From assembly GCA_902497025.1 (NCBI GenBank), contig CABVDJ010000004.1:35905-99904 (forward strand): 64,000 bases of DNA, in the 5' to 3' direction. The DNA is from an uncultured Collinsella sp. (lineage in GTDB: Bacteria; Actinomycetota; Coriobacteriia; Coriobacteriales; Coriobacteriaceae). Position 1 is the stretch's first letter; each line of letters starts with the position of its first letter. The notes under the pieces are model-generated. The model was not told the origin of the DNA. It was given only the letters and a program-made list of their open reading frames with translations, and searched no databases. This document shows, one piece after another, positions 16,779 through 26,174 of this stretch. Both the position numbers and the translations under genes were made by a program.

Positions 16779-18638
16779 ATGAATCCGTATACTTCTTCCG
16801 GTTCGGTCGCCACGATGACGGCCAACGTGTCCGGCAACGATAGCCTCAACGACCTGGGAGACGGTCCGCGCCAGCCCGGCGATCCCGAGCGCTATCCCGT
16901 GGGTGCGGTGACCCGCCGCCTGCTGGGCTATGTTCGCCCGCACCGCGTCTCGTTTGCGGCGTCGTTTGTGAGCGCCGCTATCTCGGTGATCCTGCAGCTC
17001 TACACGCCCATTCTCATCGGCGAGGGCATCGACCTTATCGTCGCCACCGGGCAGGTGGACTTCGACGCGCTGCTGCCGCTCGTTACCAAACTCGCGCTCG
17101 TCGTGGTAGGTGCCGCGGCCTTCCAGTGGCTGCAGGGCTACTGCGTCAACCGCCTGTCCTACGAGACGGTGCGCGACATGCGCGTGGAGGCGAGCGATAA
17201 GCTCAGCCGCATGCCGCTCAGCTTTATCGACAGCCATGCCCACGGCGACCTTATGAGCCGCGTGGTCAACGACGTCGACCAGGTGGGCGACGGTCTGCTG
17301 CAGGGCTTCACGCAGCTCTTCACCGGCGTCATCACCATTGTGGGCACGCTCGCGTTTATGCTCTCCATTAACCTGACCATGACGCTCGTGGTGGTGCTCG
17401 TCACGCCGCTTTCCATTTTTGCAGCCGGCGCTATTGCCAAGCTCTCCAACAAAAGCTTTACGGCACAGCAGCGTATTCAAGGGCAGCTCGGCGGCCATAT
17501 CGAGGAGTACGTAGGCGAGCAAAAGCTTGTCGACGCCTTTGCCTACGGCCCGCACGCTCAACAGCGCTTCGATACCCTCAATGCCGAGCTCTACACCGCG
17601 GGCGAGCGCGCGCAGTTTATGGGTTCGCTTTCTAACCCCGGCACGCGCTTTATCAATAACATCATCTACGCCGTGGTCGCCGTGATCGGCTGCGCGGGCG
17701 TAATCACGGGTGTGCCCGCGGCACTCACGGTGGGCGGCGTGCAGATTTTCCTGTCCTATGCCAACCAGTACACCAAGCCGTTCAACGAGGTCACCAACGT
17801 CATCACGCAGATCCAGACCGCGTACGCCTCGGCGCGCCGCATGTTTGCGCTGCTCGATGCGCGCGAGCAGGAGCCCGACGCGTCGGACGCCGTAGAGCTT
17901 GCCGCCCCGCAGGGCGAGGTTGCCTTTGAGCATGTGGACTTTAGCTACGTGCCCGACCGCAAACTGCTGCAGGATATCTGCATCGATGCCAAGCCCGGCA
18001 CGCGCTTTGCCCTCGTCGGCCCCACGGGCTGTGGCAAGACAACGCTCATCAATTTGCTGCTGCGTTTTTACGATATCGATGCCGGTCGCATCGCGGTCGA
18101 TGGCCGTTCCTCGCGTGACTACACGCGCGCAAGCCTGCGCCGTGCCTTTGGCATGGTACTGCAGGACACTTGGCTGTTTGAGGGCACGGTGGCGGAAAAC
18201 ATCGCTTACGGTTGTCCCGATGCCACACGCGAACAGGTTATCGAGGCGGCCAAACGCGCGCATGCGCACAAGTTTATCGTGCAGCTGCCGAAAGGCTACG
18301 ACACGGTGATCGGCGAGGACGGCGGCACGTTTAGCCAGGGCCAAAAGCAGCTGCTGTGCATCGCGCGCGTCATGCTCACCGACCCGGCGATCTTGCTGCT
18401 GGACGAAGCAACCTCGAGCATCGATACCCGCACCGAGCTGCAGGTACAGGCGGCATTCGACGAGCTCATGGCCGGCCGCACGAGCTTTGTCGTGGCGCAT
18501 CGCCTGTCGACGATCCGCAACGCCGATTGCATTCTGGTCATGCGCGACGGCGAGATTATCGAGCGCGGCACACACGACGAACTGCTGGCGGCAGGCGGCT
18601 TCTACGCCGAGCTCTACCGCAGCCAATTCGCCCAGTAA
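16779..18638 (+). CDS. ABC exporter half, catalytic subunit
   Basis: A 619-residue fused permease/ATPase. After a ~35-residue polar N-terminus come six membrane helices. Walker A GPTGCGKTT starts at residue 414, the signature is FSQGQ (518-522), and Walker B LLDEATSS has an intact Asp542-Glu543. It forms the heterodimer with the preceding gene: the hydrolytic site combines this Walker B with the partner's FSGGQ. The ribosome site AAGGAGG lies inside the end of the upstream gene. The transported substrate is unknown. Confidence 0.92.
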   Translation: MNPYTSSGSVATMTANVSGNDSLNDLGDGPRQPGDPERYPVGAVTRRLLGYVRPHRVSFAASFVSAAISVILQLYTPILIGEGIDLIVATGQVDFDALLPLVTKLALVVVGAAAFQWLQGYCVNRLSYETVRDMRVEASDKLSRMPLSFIDSHAHGDLMSRVVNDVDQVGDGLLQGFTQLFTGVITIVGTLAFMLSINLTMTLVVVLVTPLSIFAAGAIAKLSNKSFTAQQRIQGQLGGHIEEYVGEQKLVDAFAYGPHAQQRFDTLNAELYTAGERAQFMGSLSNPGTRFINNIIYAVVAVIGCAGVITGVPAALTVGGVQIFLSYANQYTKPFNEVTNVITQIQTAYASARRMFALLDAREQEPDASDAVELAAPQGEVAFEHVDFSYVPDRKLLQDICIDAKPGTRFALVGPTGCGKTTLINLLLRFYDIDAGRIAVDGRSSRDYTRASLRRAFGMVLQDTWLFEGTVAENIAYGCPDATREQVIEAAKRAHAHKFIVQLPKGYDTVIGEDGGTFSQGQKQLLCIARVMLTDPAILLLDEATSSIDTRTELQVQAAFDELMAGRTSFVVAHRLSTIRNADCILVMRDGEIIERGTHDELLAAGGFYAELYRSQFAQ

Positions 18639-18666
18639 GCAGGTCCGTGGGACATGTAACGCAGCG

Positions 18667-19932
18667 CTAGGGCGCGAGCGTGTCAACGGGGGCAACGATG
18701 ATGCCCTCGGGCGTCGTATGGACCGGCATGCCGAATCCGATGACGATGAGCTTGGCCGCAGGGGGTCTCTCGCCGCGTTCGACCAGCTTTCGCTCGAGCC
18801 GAAGCAGGTTTGCAGATGCCTCGGGGATCTGCGGGCTTCCGAGTTTTACTTCCACGGCAATCCAAGTCCCATCGCGCCTGTGTAGAACGGCATCGACCTC
18901 GAGGTCGTCGGCATCGTGGTAGTGGGACACCGATGAGTCATTTGCGGCGGCATAGACCTTAAGGTCGTGCAGGACGAGGGATTCGAAGAGCAGTCCCAGC
19001 GTCTTCGGGTCGGATGCCAATGACTCCGGATTTGCTCCGAGCAGCGCGACGGCAAGCGAAGGGTCGGCAAGGTGCCTTTTTGCGCTTTGCCGCAGCTTTA
19101 CCGGCGACCTGAGCGCCGGATGCCAAGCCGGGATATCGTCAATGATATGTATCCTGCGCAAGGCATCCGTATAACGCCTCAGCGTACTTCTCGATACATC
19201 ACCGCCGAGGTCTTTCTCAAGAGACTTTTCGCCGGCAAGAGTGGATTCGTTGCGCGCAAGCGAAGACAGAAGAGCCCTGACTTTCTCCGGGTCACGCTTC
19301 ACGCCGTCAACTTTCGAAACGTCCGATTCGCAGACGCCATCGATGTAGGCAGCGGATATTCGCATTGCATCGGCAGTCGTCTTGCCAACCGCCTGAGGCC
19401 AACCGCCACGACATAGCAAATCGGCGATGCCGGCGATGCCGTTGATGGATCCAAGTGCCGCTTTGATGGGGCATTCGTTTAGCAGTGATTCGAGCGAGAC
19501 CGCCCCTGAGGAAACCCCGAGTTCGGCCAGAGTCATTGTCTCCATGCGCAAGCGTGATATCCGCCCGATGCCGCTGTGCATCGGTTGGTCGGCATCGTTT
19601 GGTGTTGCTGACCCCGTAAGCAAAAACTGCCCTGGCTCACCGGTCCTACGATCGCATTCGAAACGTATTGCGTCCCACAGTTTCGGCTCTTCCTGCCACT
19701 CATCGATGAGTCTCGGCGTTGCGCCGACTATCGCTTGAGCCGGGTCGATCCTGGCAAGCTGCAGCGCGGCAAAGTCTCCGGTTGGGTCGGAGAGAGACAG
19801 CGACGATTCGGCGAATCGCTGGGCCGTAGTCGTCTTTCCGCACCACTTCGGTCCCTGAATGAGCACGGCACCAAAAATGCCAAGATCGCGTTCGATTGAG
19901 CGATCGATGCATCTATCCATATATCCATTCAT
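18667..19932 (-). CDS. AAA ATPase with C-terminal DUF4143 domain
   Basis: A 421-residue protein. The N-terminal AAA_14 domain has Walker A LIQGPKWCGKTTTA (about residues 25-38) and Walker B RLIDEWQ, then sensor segment FLLTGSATP. The C-terminal DUF4143 domain ends with a nuclease-like fold: LEVDAVLHRRDGTWIAVEVKLG gives a D...ExK pattern. Family members are widespread, often solitary and of unknown function. GGGGAG precedes ATG 19932. Six 23-bp repeats begin 54 bp upstream of the start, suggesting self-regulation. Confidence 0.87.
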   Translation of the reverse strand: MNGYMDRCIDRSIERDLGIFGAVLIQGPKWCGKTTTAQRFAESSLSLSDPTGDFAALQLARIDPAQAIVGATPRLIDEWQEEPKLWDAIRFECDRRTGEPGQFLLTGSATPNDADQPMHSGIGRISRLRMETMTLAELGVSSGAVSLESLLNECPIKAALGSINGIAGIADLLCRGGWPQAVGKTTADAMRISAAYIDGVCESDVSKVDGVKRDPEKVRALLSSLARNESTLAGEKSLEKDLGGDVSRSTLRRYTDALRRIHIIDDIPAWHPALRSPVKLRQSAKRHLADPSLAVALLGANPESLASDPKTLGLLFESLVLHDLKVYAAANDSSVSHYHDADDLEVDAVLHRRDGTWIAVEVKLGSPQIPEASANLLRLERKLVERGERPPAAKLIVIGFGMPVHTTPEGIIVAPVDTLAP

Positions 19933-19985
19933 AGAACTCCCCGCCGATCATTGAGCCATTATGTTATATAGCATTTTACCAGCGC

Positions 19986-20123
19986 GTGAAACATTTTGAC
20001 GAAAACACGTGACACAATTTAACGGTATTCCGTGAAACATATTGACGATACTATATGAAACAATTTGACGGCGTTTTGTGAAACAGGTTTCCTGCCGTCC
20101 GTGAAACACTCTGCGGCGGCTTC
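19986..20123. repeat. six tandem 23-bp iterons
   Basis: GTGAAACA or a one-base variant starts at 19986, 20009, 20032, 20055, 20078 and 20101, always 23 bp apart. Units 1-4 also share nTTTGACG after it. They lie in the 341-bp gap between the ATPase gene and the flavodoxin gene and probably form the ATPase control region. The rest of that gap shows nothing else clear. Confidence 0.85.
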
Positions 20124-20273
20124 AATCCGAAGTACGTACTGTCCGAAATCTGTCCAAAGATGTCGCCTGCGTCGCTAATCGACAGACGGTGGTTTACATC
20201 TGCCGCGTTAGTACTAAGATATTCATCTAATAAATTGCATTAGTGGCTTTAGTTTTGGGGGAAACGAGGCAAC

Positions 20274-20831
20274 GTGACTATGACGTGCTCTTTGGTGGTT
20301 AACAGCAAGAGCGGTAATACCAGGATGGTTTCGGGCGCGATCAAGCGCGCTCTGCAGGCTGCGGGCGTTGAGTTTATCCACGCCGCGGCGTTGAGCGACG
20401 ATGCGGATGCGGATCAAGTTGCGCTCGAGGCGCAGGGTGCCTGCGCAGCCGACACGGTGCTTGTCGGTTTTTGGTGCGACAAGGGCGCCTGCACGCCTTC
20501 GGTCGCCGCGTTGCTTTCTGCCCTGCACGGCAAGCGCGTCTTCCTGTTTGGTACCTGCGGCTTTGGTGCCGATCAGAGCTATTACCAGCAGATTATCGAT
20601 CGCGTGACCTCCAATTTGGCCGAGGATGCCGAGCTTGTGGGTTGGGCAATGTGCCAGGGCAAGATGGGTCCCGCGGTCAAGCAGCGCTACGAGGCCATGC
20701 TCGAGCAAGATCCCGACAATGTCCGCTTTAAGATGCTGCTCGATAACTGGGTCGCCGCAAAGGATCACCCCACCAAGGAAGATCTGGACAACATGGCTGC
20801 AGCCGCCAAAAAGGCCGTGCTGGGGGAGTAG
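20274..20831 (+). CDS. flavodoxin-like protein
   Basis: A 185-residue protein with a flavodoxin fold. The FMN phosphate loop is NSKSGNTRMV near residue 8, a second flavin-contact loop is WCDKGACTPS, and LFGTCGFGAD is in the central strand region. The C-terminal ~55 residues (HPTKEDLDNMAAAAKKA) are helical. It is probably a short-chain electron carrier or flavin reductase partner. GTG 20274 follows GAGG at five bases; an ATG two codons later is possible. No redox partner gene adjoins it. Confidence 0.85.
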   Translation: MTMTCSLVVNSKSGNTRMVSGAIKRALQAAGVEFIHAAALSDDADADQVALEAQGACAADTVLVGFWCDKGACTPSVAALLSALHGKRVFLFGTCGFGADQSYYQQIIDRVTSNLAEDAELVGWAMCQGKMGPAVKQRYEAMLEQDPDNVRFKMLLDNWVAAKDHPTKEDLDNMAAAAKKAVLGE

Positions 20832-20873
20832 CTCCCATCGCTGACGGCGGTCGGTCCATCTTTCTAAATGAAA

Positions 20874-21002
20874 CGTCCTCCCGGGCGTCGGGGCACGAAG
20901 TTCCCTGCTCTACAGTCCTGCGCAAGACGAAGGCCACATTAAGTGGCCTTCTTTGCGTGCGGAACTCGCGATGAACTTCGTGCCCCGCCGTCCGGGAGGA
21001 CG
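20874..21002. repeat. structured element, left copy (30-bp variable arms, conserved core)
   Basis: The arms 20874-20903 and 20973-21002 pair at 28 of 30 positions. The 69-nt core contains CAGTCCTGCGCAAGACG, an inner hairpin GAAGGCCAC-ATTAA-GTGGCCTTC and GTGCGGAACTCGCGAT. The core recurs nearly unchanged but inverted at 26205-26274, with arms of different sequence. Confidence 0.9.
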
Positions 21003-21040
21003 CCTCTTTATTGATGGGAGGCCTGATAGGTCGATGGTTC

Positions 21041-21435
21041 CGTGCCCGGATGCGTCCAAAGTGGGACGGGCTTTCCGGATGGGCAGGCTTTCGAAAAATG
21101 CGTCCCGGAATTTGCCTTTGGAATGGGACGTAGTTTCCTGTTGAGGTGCTTTGCGGAAAGTGCATCCCACTCTGGGCGGTCGAAGTGGGACACACTTTCC
21201 CAAAGGCGCTCCAACGGGAAATTGGCCCTCAAAGTGGGACGCCGTTTCCCAATGAGGCTCAAGCGGAAAATGCATCCCGGAATTTGCGCTCAAAGTGGGA
21301 TGCGGTTTCCGGTTGAGGGTCTAAGGGGAAATGCGTCCCAGAATCGACGCTTGAAATGGGATGCAGTTTCTCGATGAGGCACTCGACGGAAGATACATCC
21401 CAGAAATGGCCTTTGAGCTGGGATAAGATTTCCGC
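21041..21435. repeat. left hairpin array, 7 units of ~61 bp
   Basis: The right halves of successive units (A/GTGGGA...TTTCC) start at 21061, 21123, 21185, 21234, 21295, 21356 and 21418. The steps are 62, 62, 49, 61, 61 and 62. Each complete unit is GGAAA.TGC.TCCC, about 17 variable bases, then TGGGA.GC..TTTCC, so every unit is itself a hairpin. The first unit is partial. Confidence 0.85.
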
Positions 21436-21452
21436 GGCATCTCGGATTCTCA

Positions 21453-21525
21453 AAAATGAGACACGCCGTTGGCGAAAATGAGACACGTGATATCGGGCAT
21501 CGGATGTATCATTTGCAAAAATGAG
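21453..21525. repeat. AAAATGAGACACG direct repeats before the surface-protein gene
   Basis: AAAATGAGACACG occurs at 21453 and 21475 (22 bp apart). AAAATGAG recurs at 21518, about two periods further. They are probably regulatory sites for the gene starting at 21557. Confidence 0.55.
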
Positions 21526-21556
21526 TCCACTCCACTCGAATAAAGCGAGGTCCCTC

Positions 21557-24500
21557 ATGTACGTTCCACACCCCCGTATCCGTAGGCTGTCGAAAATCCC
21601 GCTTGTTGGGACGGCGGCGCTTGCTGCGTTGATCGCCACGAGCGTCGCCTGCTTCACGGCCACGCCCCAGGTTGCCCAGGCGGCAGACGCGCCCGCAATC
21701 ACCGATATGACCGAGCAGGATTATCAAGCCCTGGGTCTGGGCACGAGCGAGGACATTCCGACCGATACCGTTGGCCCCTATTCCACTGATACCCCCACGA
21801 CGTTTGCCACGCGCGGCGAGGTCTATATGGCAGCTAACGGTAGCCATGGCAATCGCTACACTCTGCGCGACAAGCTCGAGAACGTCGAGCGCGGTGACAT
21901 TGGCGGCAGCAGCAAACTCACCGATGGCTATGGAAGTGTGTGGGGCGCCGCAAAGTTCTGGCAAAACGTCAACAACTTCGATACGAACAGCGATCTCTAC
22001 AAGCATAGCGACTACGGTGGCGGCACCTGGTCGTACCTAAGCAACAATGAGTCCTCAACAGTACTCGCCAACGACAACAACGGTTTCTCGGGCATTCACG
22101 CCACGAGTGTTGAGTTCTGCAGCGACGCCAGCACGGGCAAAAAGAGCCGCGTTGCCGAGCTCCGTGCCTACGGCGACAGTTCCTCCACGACGATTGACGG
22201 CAAGTCATACGCCGGAAAGGTTGAGCTGGTCCTCTACTCGTTTAGCAACGGGCGTACGCGCACTCTCGACACACACCTGCCGGTGACGGTCAACACTAAT
22301 TTGATGTACGAAGGCCGTTTTAAGTACCTGGATGCCGGTTACCTGCAAGAGCACGACGCCGTCTTTGATGTCGAGGCGGGCGATGTCGATGGCGACGGCG
22401 TCGACGAGCTTTTTGTCTACGCGGGCTGCTATATCGACGAGAACGGCGTGCGCAAGGCTGTAGTCGACATGTATGACTTGGAGGGCGGCAACTGGAAGCA
22501 AAGCGTCGTCAAGATCGATGCCGGTAACGCCGCGGACTACACCACGCACAACAAGGGCGGGAACGACTCCTGGACGCAGCTTCAGTCAGCTCCTGTCGTT
22601 TCGCTAGCGGCCGGCGACCTCGATCGCGATTTTTGCGATGACCTCGCCATCGTGGTCTCGGCACCCTACGGCAAGAAGAATATTGATAAGTCGACGCATT
22701 GCGAGCTGTTTTCGTGGGATGCATCCAAGGGTGCGCTCGTCCATGTCGATGCTCTGGGCGACGCGGGCGCAATCTCCCTCTCCGCGAACGGCAAGACCAT
22801 GGTCGCTGCGAATGCGACGTTCGGCACGTTTGCCGCCTACGATGAAGAAGGAAAGAAGACGGGTGAAACCGTCACGGGCCTTATTCTTGCGGGCTATGAC
22901 TGGCAACGCAGCGCTTTTGATTACGGCGCTTCTGACGGCAGCAAGGGGCTGTACGGCGCGCTGTACCGCTACGCGTATTTTGACTCGGAGTCTGGCGAGT
23001 TCAAGCTTTCCGATTGCAAGGAATACAGAGACGGGCTCCTCGCCTCCTATGGGCTGATGCATGTGCCCAACAGCGCATGGAAGGATAGCGCTCAGGATAA
23101 GCGCTATCCGTGCACCTTGGCGCCTATTGCCCTTGCCACTGCCAACCTTGACGGCCTGTCCGAGCAGCTGGCGGTCGACGAGGTGCTCGTGGGCGGCGAT
23201 GTGTTCCGCGACTTTGCCTGCAACACGGCACAGAGCGGGGCTCAGGGCTTGGGGTCCATGGTCGGAACCATGAGCATGAGCGGTCAGCAATACAACAGCA
23301 GCAACAAGCATGACCACAAGGGTATAGAGCAGGTGTGGATCAGCGACGTCAAGGCGGGCAGCGTCTCGGGTTCGGACCGCTATAACGAGAGCTTTATCGC
23401 CGTGGTGGGCAAGCACCGCGACGAGGACCTGCGCAAGAACGATGACTACTATTGGATGACCGCCTCGCATTTTTCGCTCGACGAGAACGGAAAGGTGCGC
23501 CGCGGCGAGGAGCAGGTGATTAGCGAGAGCAACCGTCGCGGCACTACCTACGGCACATTTATCTCGCTCGCGCTGCCCGATGTCGACAACGACAGCGTCA
23601 AGATCACGTACAAGGACCGCTACAAGGTCTATACCAACCCGCGCGTGCTTGCCGTGCTGCAGGATGCGCCCTATGTTGAGGATCTGGAGCAGGCATACGG
23701 CTATCTGGTGTTGGGCGGCACGTCATACGGAGAGGAAAAGGGCACGGGGACATCCCAGGGCTATACCATTGGCGCCGAGTTGGGCGTTGCCGTCGAGGTG
23801 CAGACCGGTCCGCCCCTGGTCGCGATGAATGCTTCAGTCGATTTTGCCGCCGAGGGATGCTATGACTACCGGAGCGAGCGCACGGTCAGCGCAAGCGTAA
23901 GCTATGAGTCGCATGCCGGCGAGGGTGACAAGGCCGTGCTCTACACGATTCCGATGGTCTATTACGAGTATGAGATCGAAAATGAGGAAACTGGTGGCAA
24001 GGGCGTGATGGCGGCGCCCGTGTCGCTCGGCGCGCAGACCTCGGTCGTTAATGTCGAGGCCTATGACCGCATTGCCAAACAGCACAATATGACGCCGCTC
24101 AGCTACTTTTTGACCAACCGGTCGGGAGAACCCGGAACCTATCAAACGACGCTCAACGGCGAGACTCCCGTTGGGGATTCCTTTGGCCTGGGCAAGCCTG
24201 GCGTAACGCGCGCCTACACGCACGATGGGTTTAACGGCGCCGCCGCGCAGTCGGGGGCGAGCATTGAGCAGACCATCGAAGTCGAGGAGGGCAAGGAGCA
24301 GGAGCTCGAGCTCGGCTTGACGCTGAACGGCAGCGTTGTCATGGGCGCGAAGCTCGCAAAGCACGAGTTGTTTGGCGGCCTGTGCTTTGGTGCCAACGCC
24401 GGCTTTACTACGGGTAACTCCTCGAGTGAATCGACCGAATACGGCGGCACCGTCGACAACCTGCCCGAGGCCGCGCAGGGCAAGTACGGTTTTGTGTGGC

Positions 24501-25645
24501 GTCTGGGCGTCAACGCGGTGGATGTCGACAAGTTCGAGGCAGACTCGGGCGACAAGCTCGGCACCAAGGACACCGACCAGTTCTGGATCGTGGGCTATGA
24601 CGTTAAGGACGTCGAGATGCCCGACGCGCCGGCCGTGACGGGCTTTACGGCAAACGCCGTCGATTCGACCAGCGTTACGTTTAGCTGGGACGATGTACTC
24701 GCAAACAAGAGTGGCTTTAGCTACGGCGTGGGCATGCTGCAGAGCAATGCGGCGGATGCGGTCGTCAATAGCTGGAAGATTGCCGACAACACGCAGACCT
24801 CGCTCAAGTGGGATGGGCTGCAGCCCAATACGGAGTATCGATTCGCCATCGCCGCCGTTAAGAATGGATCCACGACCGAAACAGGTATTCGCTCGGCAAT
24901 CATCACGGTCAAGACCATGCCCGATGGCATGACGATGACCGTGAGCGGACCTGCGGCGGATGCTGCGGAGGGGTCGGATCTTGGATACGACTCTTCGGTT
25001 GAGCGCGCGGCGGGAAGCCACCTGACGCTCTCGGCGATTGGCCATGTGAAGCAACTCGGTGCCGACGATAGCGAAACAGGGCTGGCACCGACCTATATGT
25101 GGTACCGCAAGGGCCGCGGCGAGACAGAGTTTAAGCTCGTGGGTGCCGATGGCAACCTCGCGGCTGGAACGGCCTCAAAGCTCGAGATTGACCTGACCGC
25201 AGACGATGACGGTGCGCAGTATTACTGCCACGTGGGATACAACGACGTGGGCCTCGACACCGGCACGACGCTCGTGAATATCGAGGCCGAGGAGACGGCG
25301 CCCACAACGGTGAACGCCACCCCGATCCGCACGCGCCGCCTGTTCTCACAGGCAAGTGCGGGCGCCAAGAAGTTCCTGGACCATACGCTGGTAAACACCG
25401 CCGGCCCAATCGATTCCGAAGGCTCAAAGGACCCCGAGACTCCTGAGACCCCGACGAACCCGGACAAGCCCAAGTCCGACAACGGAGCTAAGACCGACAC
25501 CAAGGTCAAGACTACGACCACAGCGAAGAACCTCGCAAACACCGGCGACCAAACATTCGCCCTAGTCGCCACCGCAGCAGCAGCGGGAGCAACGCTCGTA
25601 GTGATAGCCCTCATCATGCTGATCAAGCGCCGCAAGACCCACTAG
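21557..25645 (+). CDS. large sortase-anchored surface protein (LAxTG)
   Basis: A 1362-residue exported protein. The signal peptide ends at about AQA42. Repeat-like acidic loops DVDGDGVDELFVYAG (about 276) and AAGDLDRDFCDDLAIV (about 350) resemble FG-GAP/VCBS calcium loops of beta-propellers. Residues ~720-1010 are beta-rich and unrecognised. A fibronectin III-like domain (about 1022-1120) and an Ig-like domain (about 1125-1245) follow, then a Pro/Thr/Lys linker. The C-terminus is LANTGD (1326-1331), a hydrophobic helix and KRRKTH, a sorting signal of the actinobacterial LAxTG kind. ATG 21557 follows GCGAGG; an upstream in-frame ATG lies within the repeats. The ligand is unknown; an adhesin or carbohydrate-binding role is inferred. 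Confidence 0.85.
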   Translation: MYVPHPRIRRLSKIPLVGTAALAALIATSVACFTATPQVAQAADAPAITDMTEQDYQALGLGTSEDIPTDTVGPYSTDTPTTFATRGEVYMAANGSHGNRYTLRDKLENVERGDIGGSSKLTDGYGSVWGAAKFWQNVNNFDTNSDLYKHSDYGGGTWSYLSNNESSTVLANDNNGFSGIHATSVEFCSDASTGKKSRVAELRAYGDSSSTTIDGKSYAGKVELVLYSFSNGRTRTLDTHLPVTVNTNLMYEGRFKYLDAGYLQEHDAVFDVEAGDVDGDGVDELFVYAGCYIDENGVRKAVVDMYDLEGGNWKQSVVKIDAGNAADYTTHNKGGNDSWTQLQSAPVVSLAAGDLDRDFCDDLAIVVSAPYGKKNIDKSTHCELFSWDASKGALVHVDALGDAGAISLSANGKTMVAANATFGTFAAYDEEGKKTGETVTGLILAGYDWQRSAFDYGASDGSKGLYGALYRYAYFDSESGEFKLSDCKEYRDGLLASYGLMHVPNSAWKDSAQDKRYPCTLAPIALATANLDGLSEQLAVDEVLVGGDVFRDFACNTAQSGAQGLGSMVGTMSMSGQQYNSSNKHDHKGIEQVWISDVKAGSVSGSDRYNESFIAVVGKHRDEDLRKNDDYYWMTASHFSLDENGKVRRGEEQVISESNRRGTTYGTFISLALPDVDNDSVKITYKDRYKVYTNPRVLAVLQDAPYVEDLEQAYGYLVLGGTSYGEEKGTGTSQGYTIGAELGVAVEVQTGPPLVAMNASVDFAAEGCYDYRSERTVSASVSYESHAGEGDKAVLYTIPMVYYEYEIENEETGGKGVMAAPVSLGAQTSVVNVEAYDRIAKQHNMTPLSYFLTNRSGEPGTYQTTLNGETPVGDSFGLGKPGVTRAYTHDGFNGAAAQSGASIEQTIEVEEGKEQELELGLTLNGSVVMGAKLAKHELFGGLCFGANAGFTTGNSSSESTEYGGTVDNLPEAAQGKYGFVWRLGVNAVDVDKFEADSGDKLGTKDTDQFWIVGYDVKDVEMPDAPAVTGFTANAVDSTSVTFSWDDVLANKSGFSYGVGMLQSNAADAVVNSWKIADNTQTSLKWDGLQPNTEYRFAIAAVKNGSTTETGIRSAIITVKTMPDGMTMTVSGPAADAAEGSDLGYDSSVERAAGSHLTLSAIGHVKQLGADDSETGLAPTYMWYRKGRGETEFKLVGADGNLAAGTASKLEIDLTADDDGAQYYCHVGYNDVGLDTGTTLVNIEAEETAPTTVNATPIRTRRLFSQASAGAKKFLDHTLVNTAGPIDSEGSKDPETPETPTNPDKPKSDNGAKTDTKVKTTTTAKNLANTGDQTFALVATAAAAGATLVVIALIMLIKRRKTH

Positions 25646-25672
25646 TAGCCAGTCGAACATATCGACAACCCA

Positions 25673-25712
25673 AAAACCCGGGTAGCCAAAAAACAGGCCA
25701 CCCGGGTTTTCT
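25673..25712 (+). terminator. terminator of the surface-protein gene
   Basis: AAAACCCGGGTAGCC pairs with GGCCACCCGGGTTTT, then CTG. Confidence 0.88.
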
Positions 25713-25733
25713 GTTGAGTGGAGACTCCGCAAG

Positions 25734-26092
25734 CGGAAACTGCATCCCACAATTAGCGCCCGGAACGGGACACATTTTCCGTCAAGCCCTCATCCGGAAA
25801 ATCCATCCCAGTTTGAGCGCCCAGACCGGGACGCACTTTCCCAAAGGGTCCTCAACGGGAAACTGCGTCCCATAATTAGGCCGAGAAATGGGATGAACTT
25901 TCCCAATGAGAGCCAACCGGAAACCACGTCCCAGAATCAGCCCCCAAAGTGGGACGCACTTTCCCAACGAGCCTCAACCGGAAAATACATCCCGGAATCC
26001 AGCTGAATAGTGGGACACACTTTCCCAATCGGGTCCCAAGCGGAAACTGCATCCCACTCCGGACGTGAATTCTGGGACACGGTTTCCGGATG
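25734..26092. repeat. right hairpin array, 6 units of 61 bp
   Basis: Units start with CGGAAA or CGGGAAA at 25734, 25795, 25857, 25918, 25979 and 26041, a period of 61-62 bp. The layout matches the left array: CGGAAA.TGCATCCCA, a variable loop, GTGGGACACACTTTCC, and a variable linker. There is no open frame of note within it. Confidence 0.88.
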
Positions 26093-26174
26093 CAAAAAAG
26101 GTCACAAGACATGGCCTTCGACTTATATATGTTCAGCGGATACCCCTAAGACAAGCCGCGCTCCAACAACAAGG

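Noticed and set aside
18639..18666. Transcription terminator after the second ABC pair.
   Set aside because: The short gap before the convergent ATPase gene shows no convincing stem with a T-run.
16215..18695. An 826-codon minus-strand frame across the second ABC pair.
   Set aside because: Shadow of the ABC exporter genes, whose catalytic motifs are on the plus strand.
19986..20123. Plasmid or chromosomal replication origin at the 23-bp iterons.
   Set aside because: No replication initiator, AT-rich unwinding region or DnaA boxes are visible; a regulatory array is more likely.
21041..26092. CRISPR array.
   Set aside because: Units are hairpins with two variable segments, repeat arms are only ~14 bp and not constant, and no cas genes are in the window.
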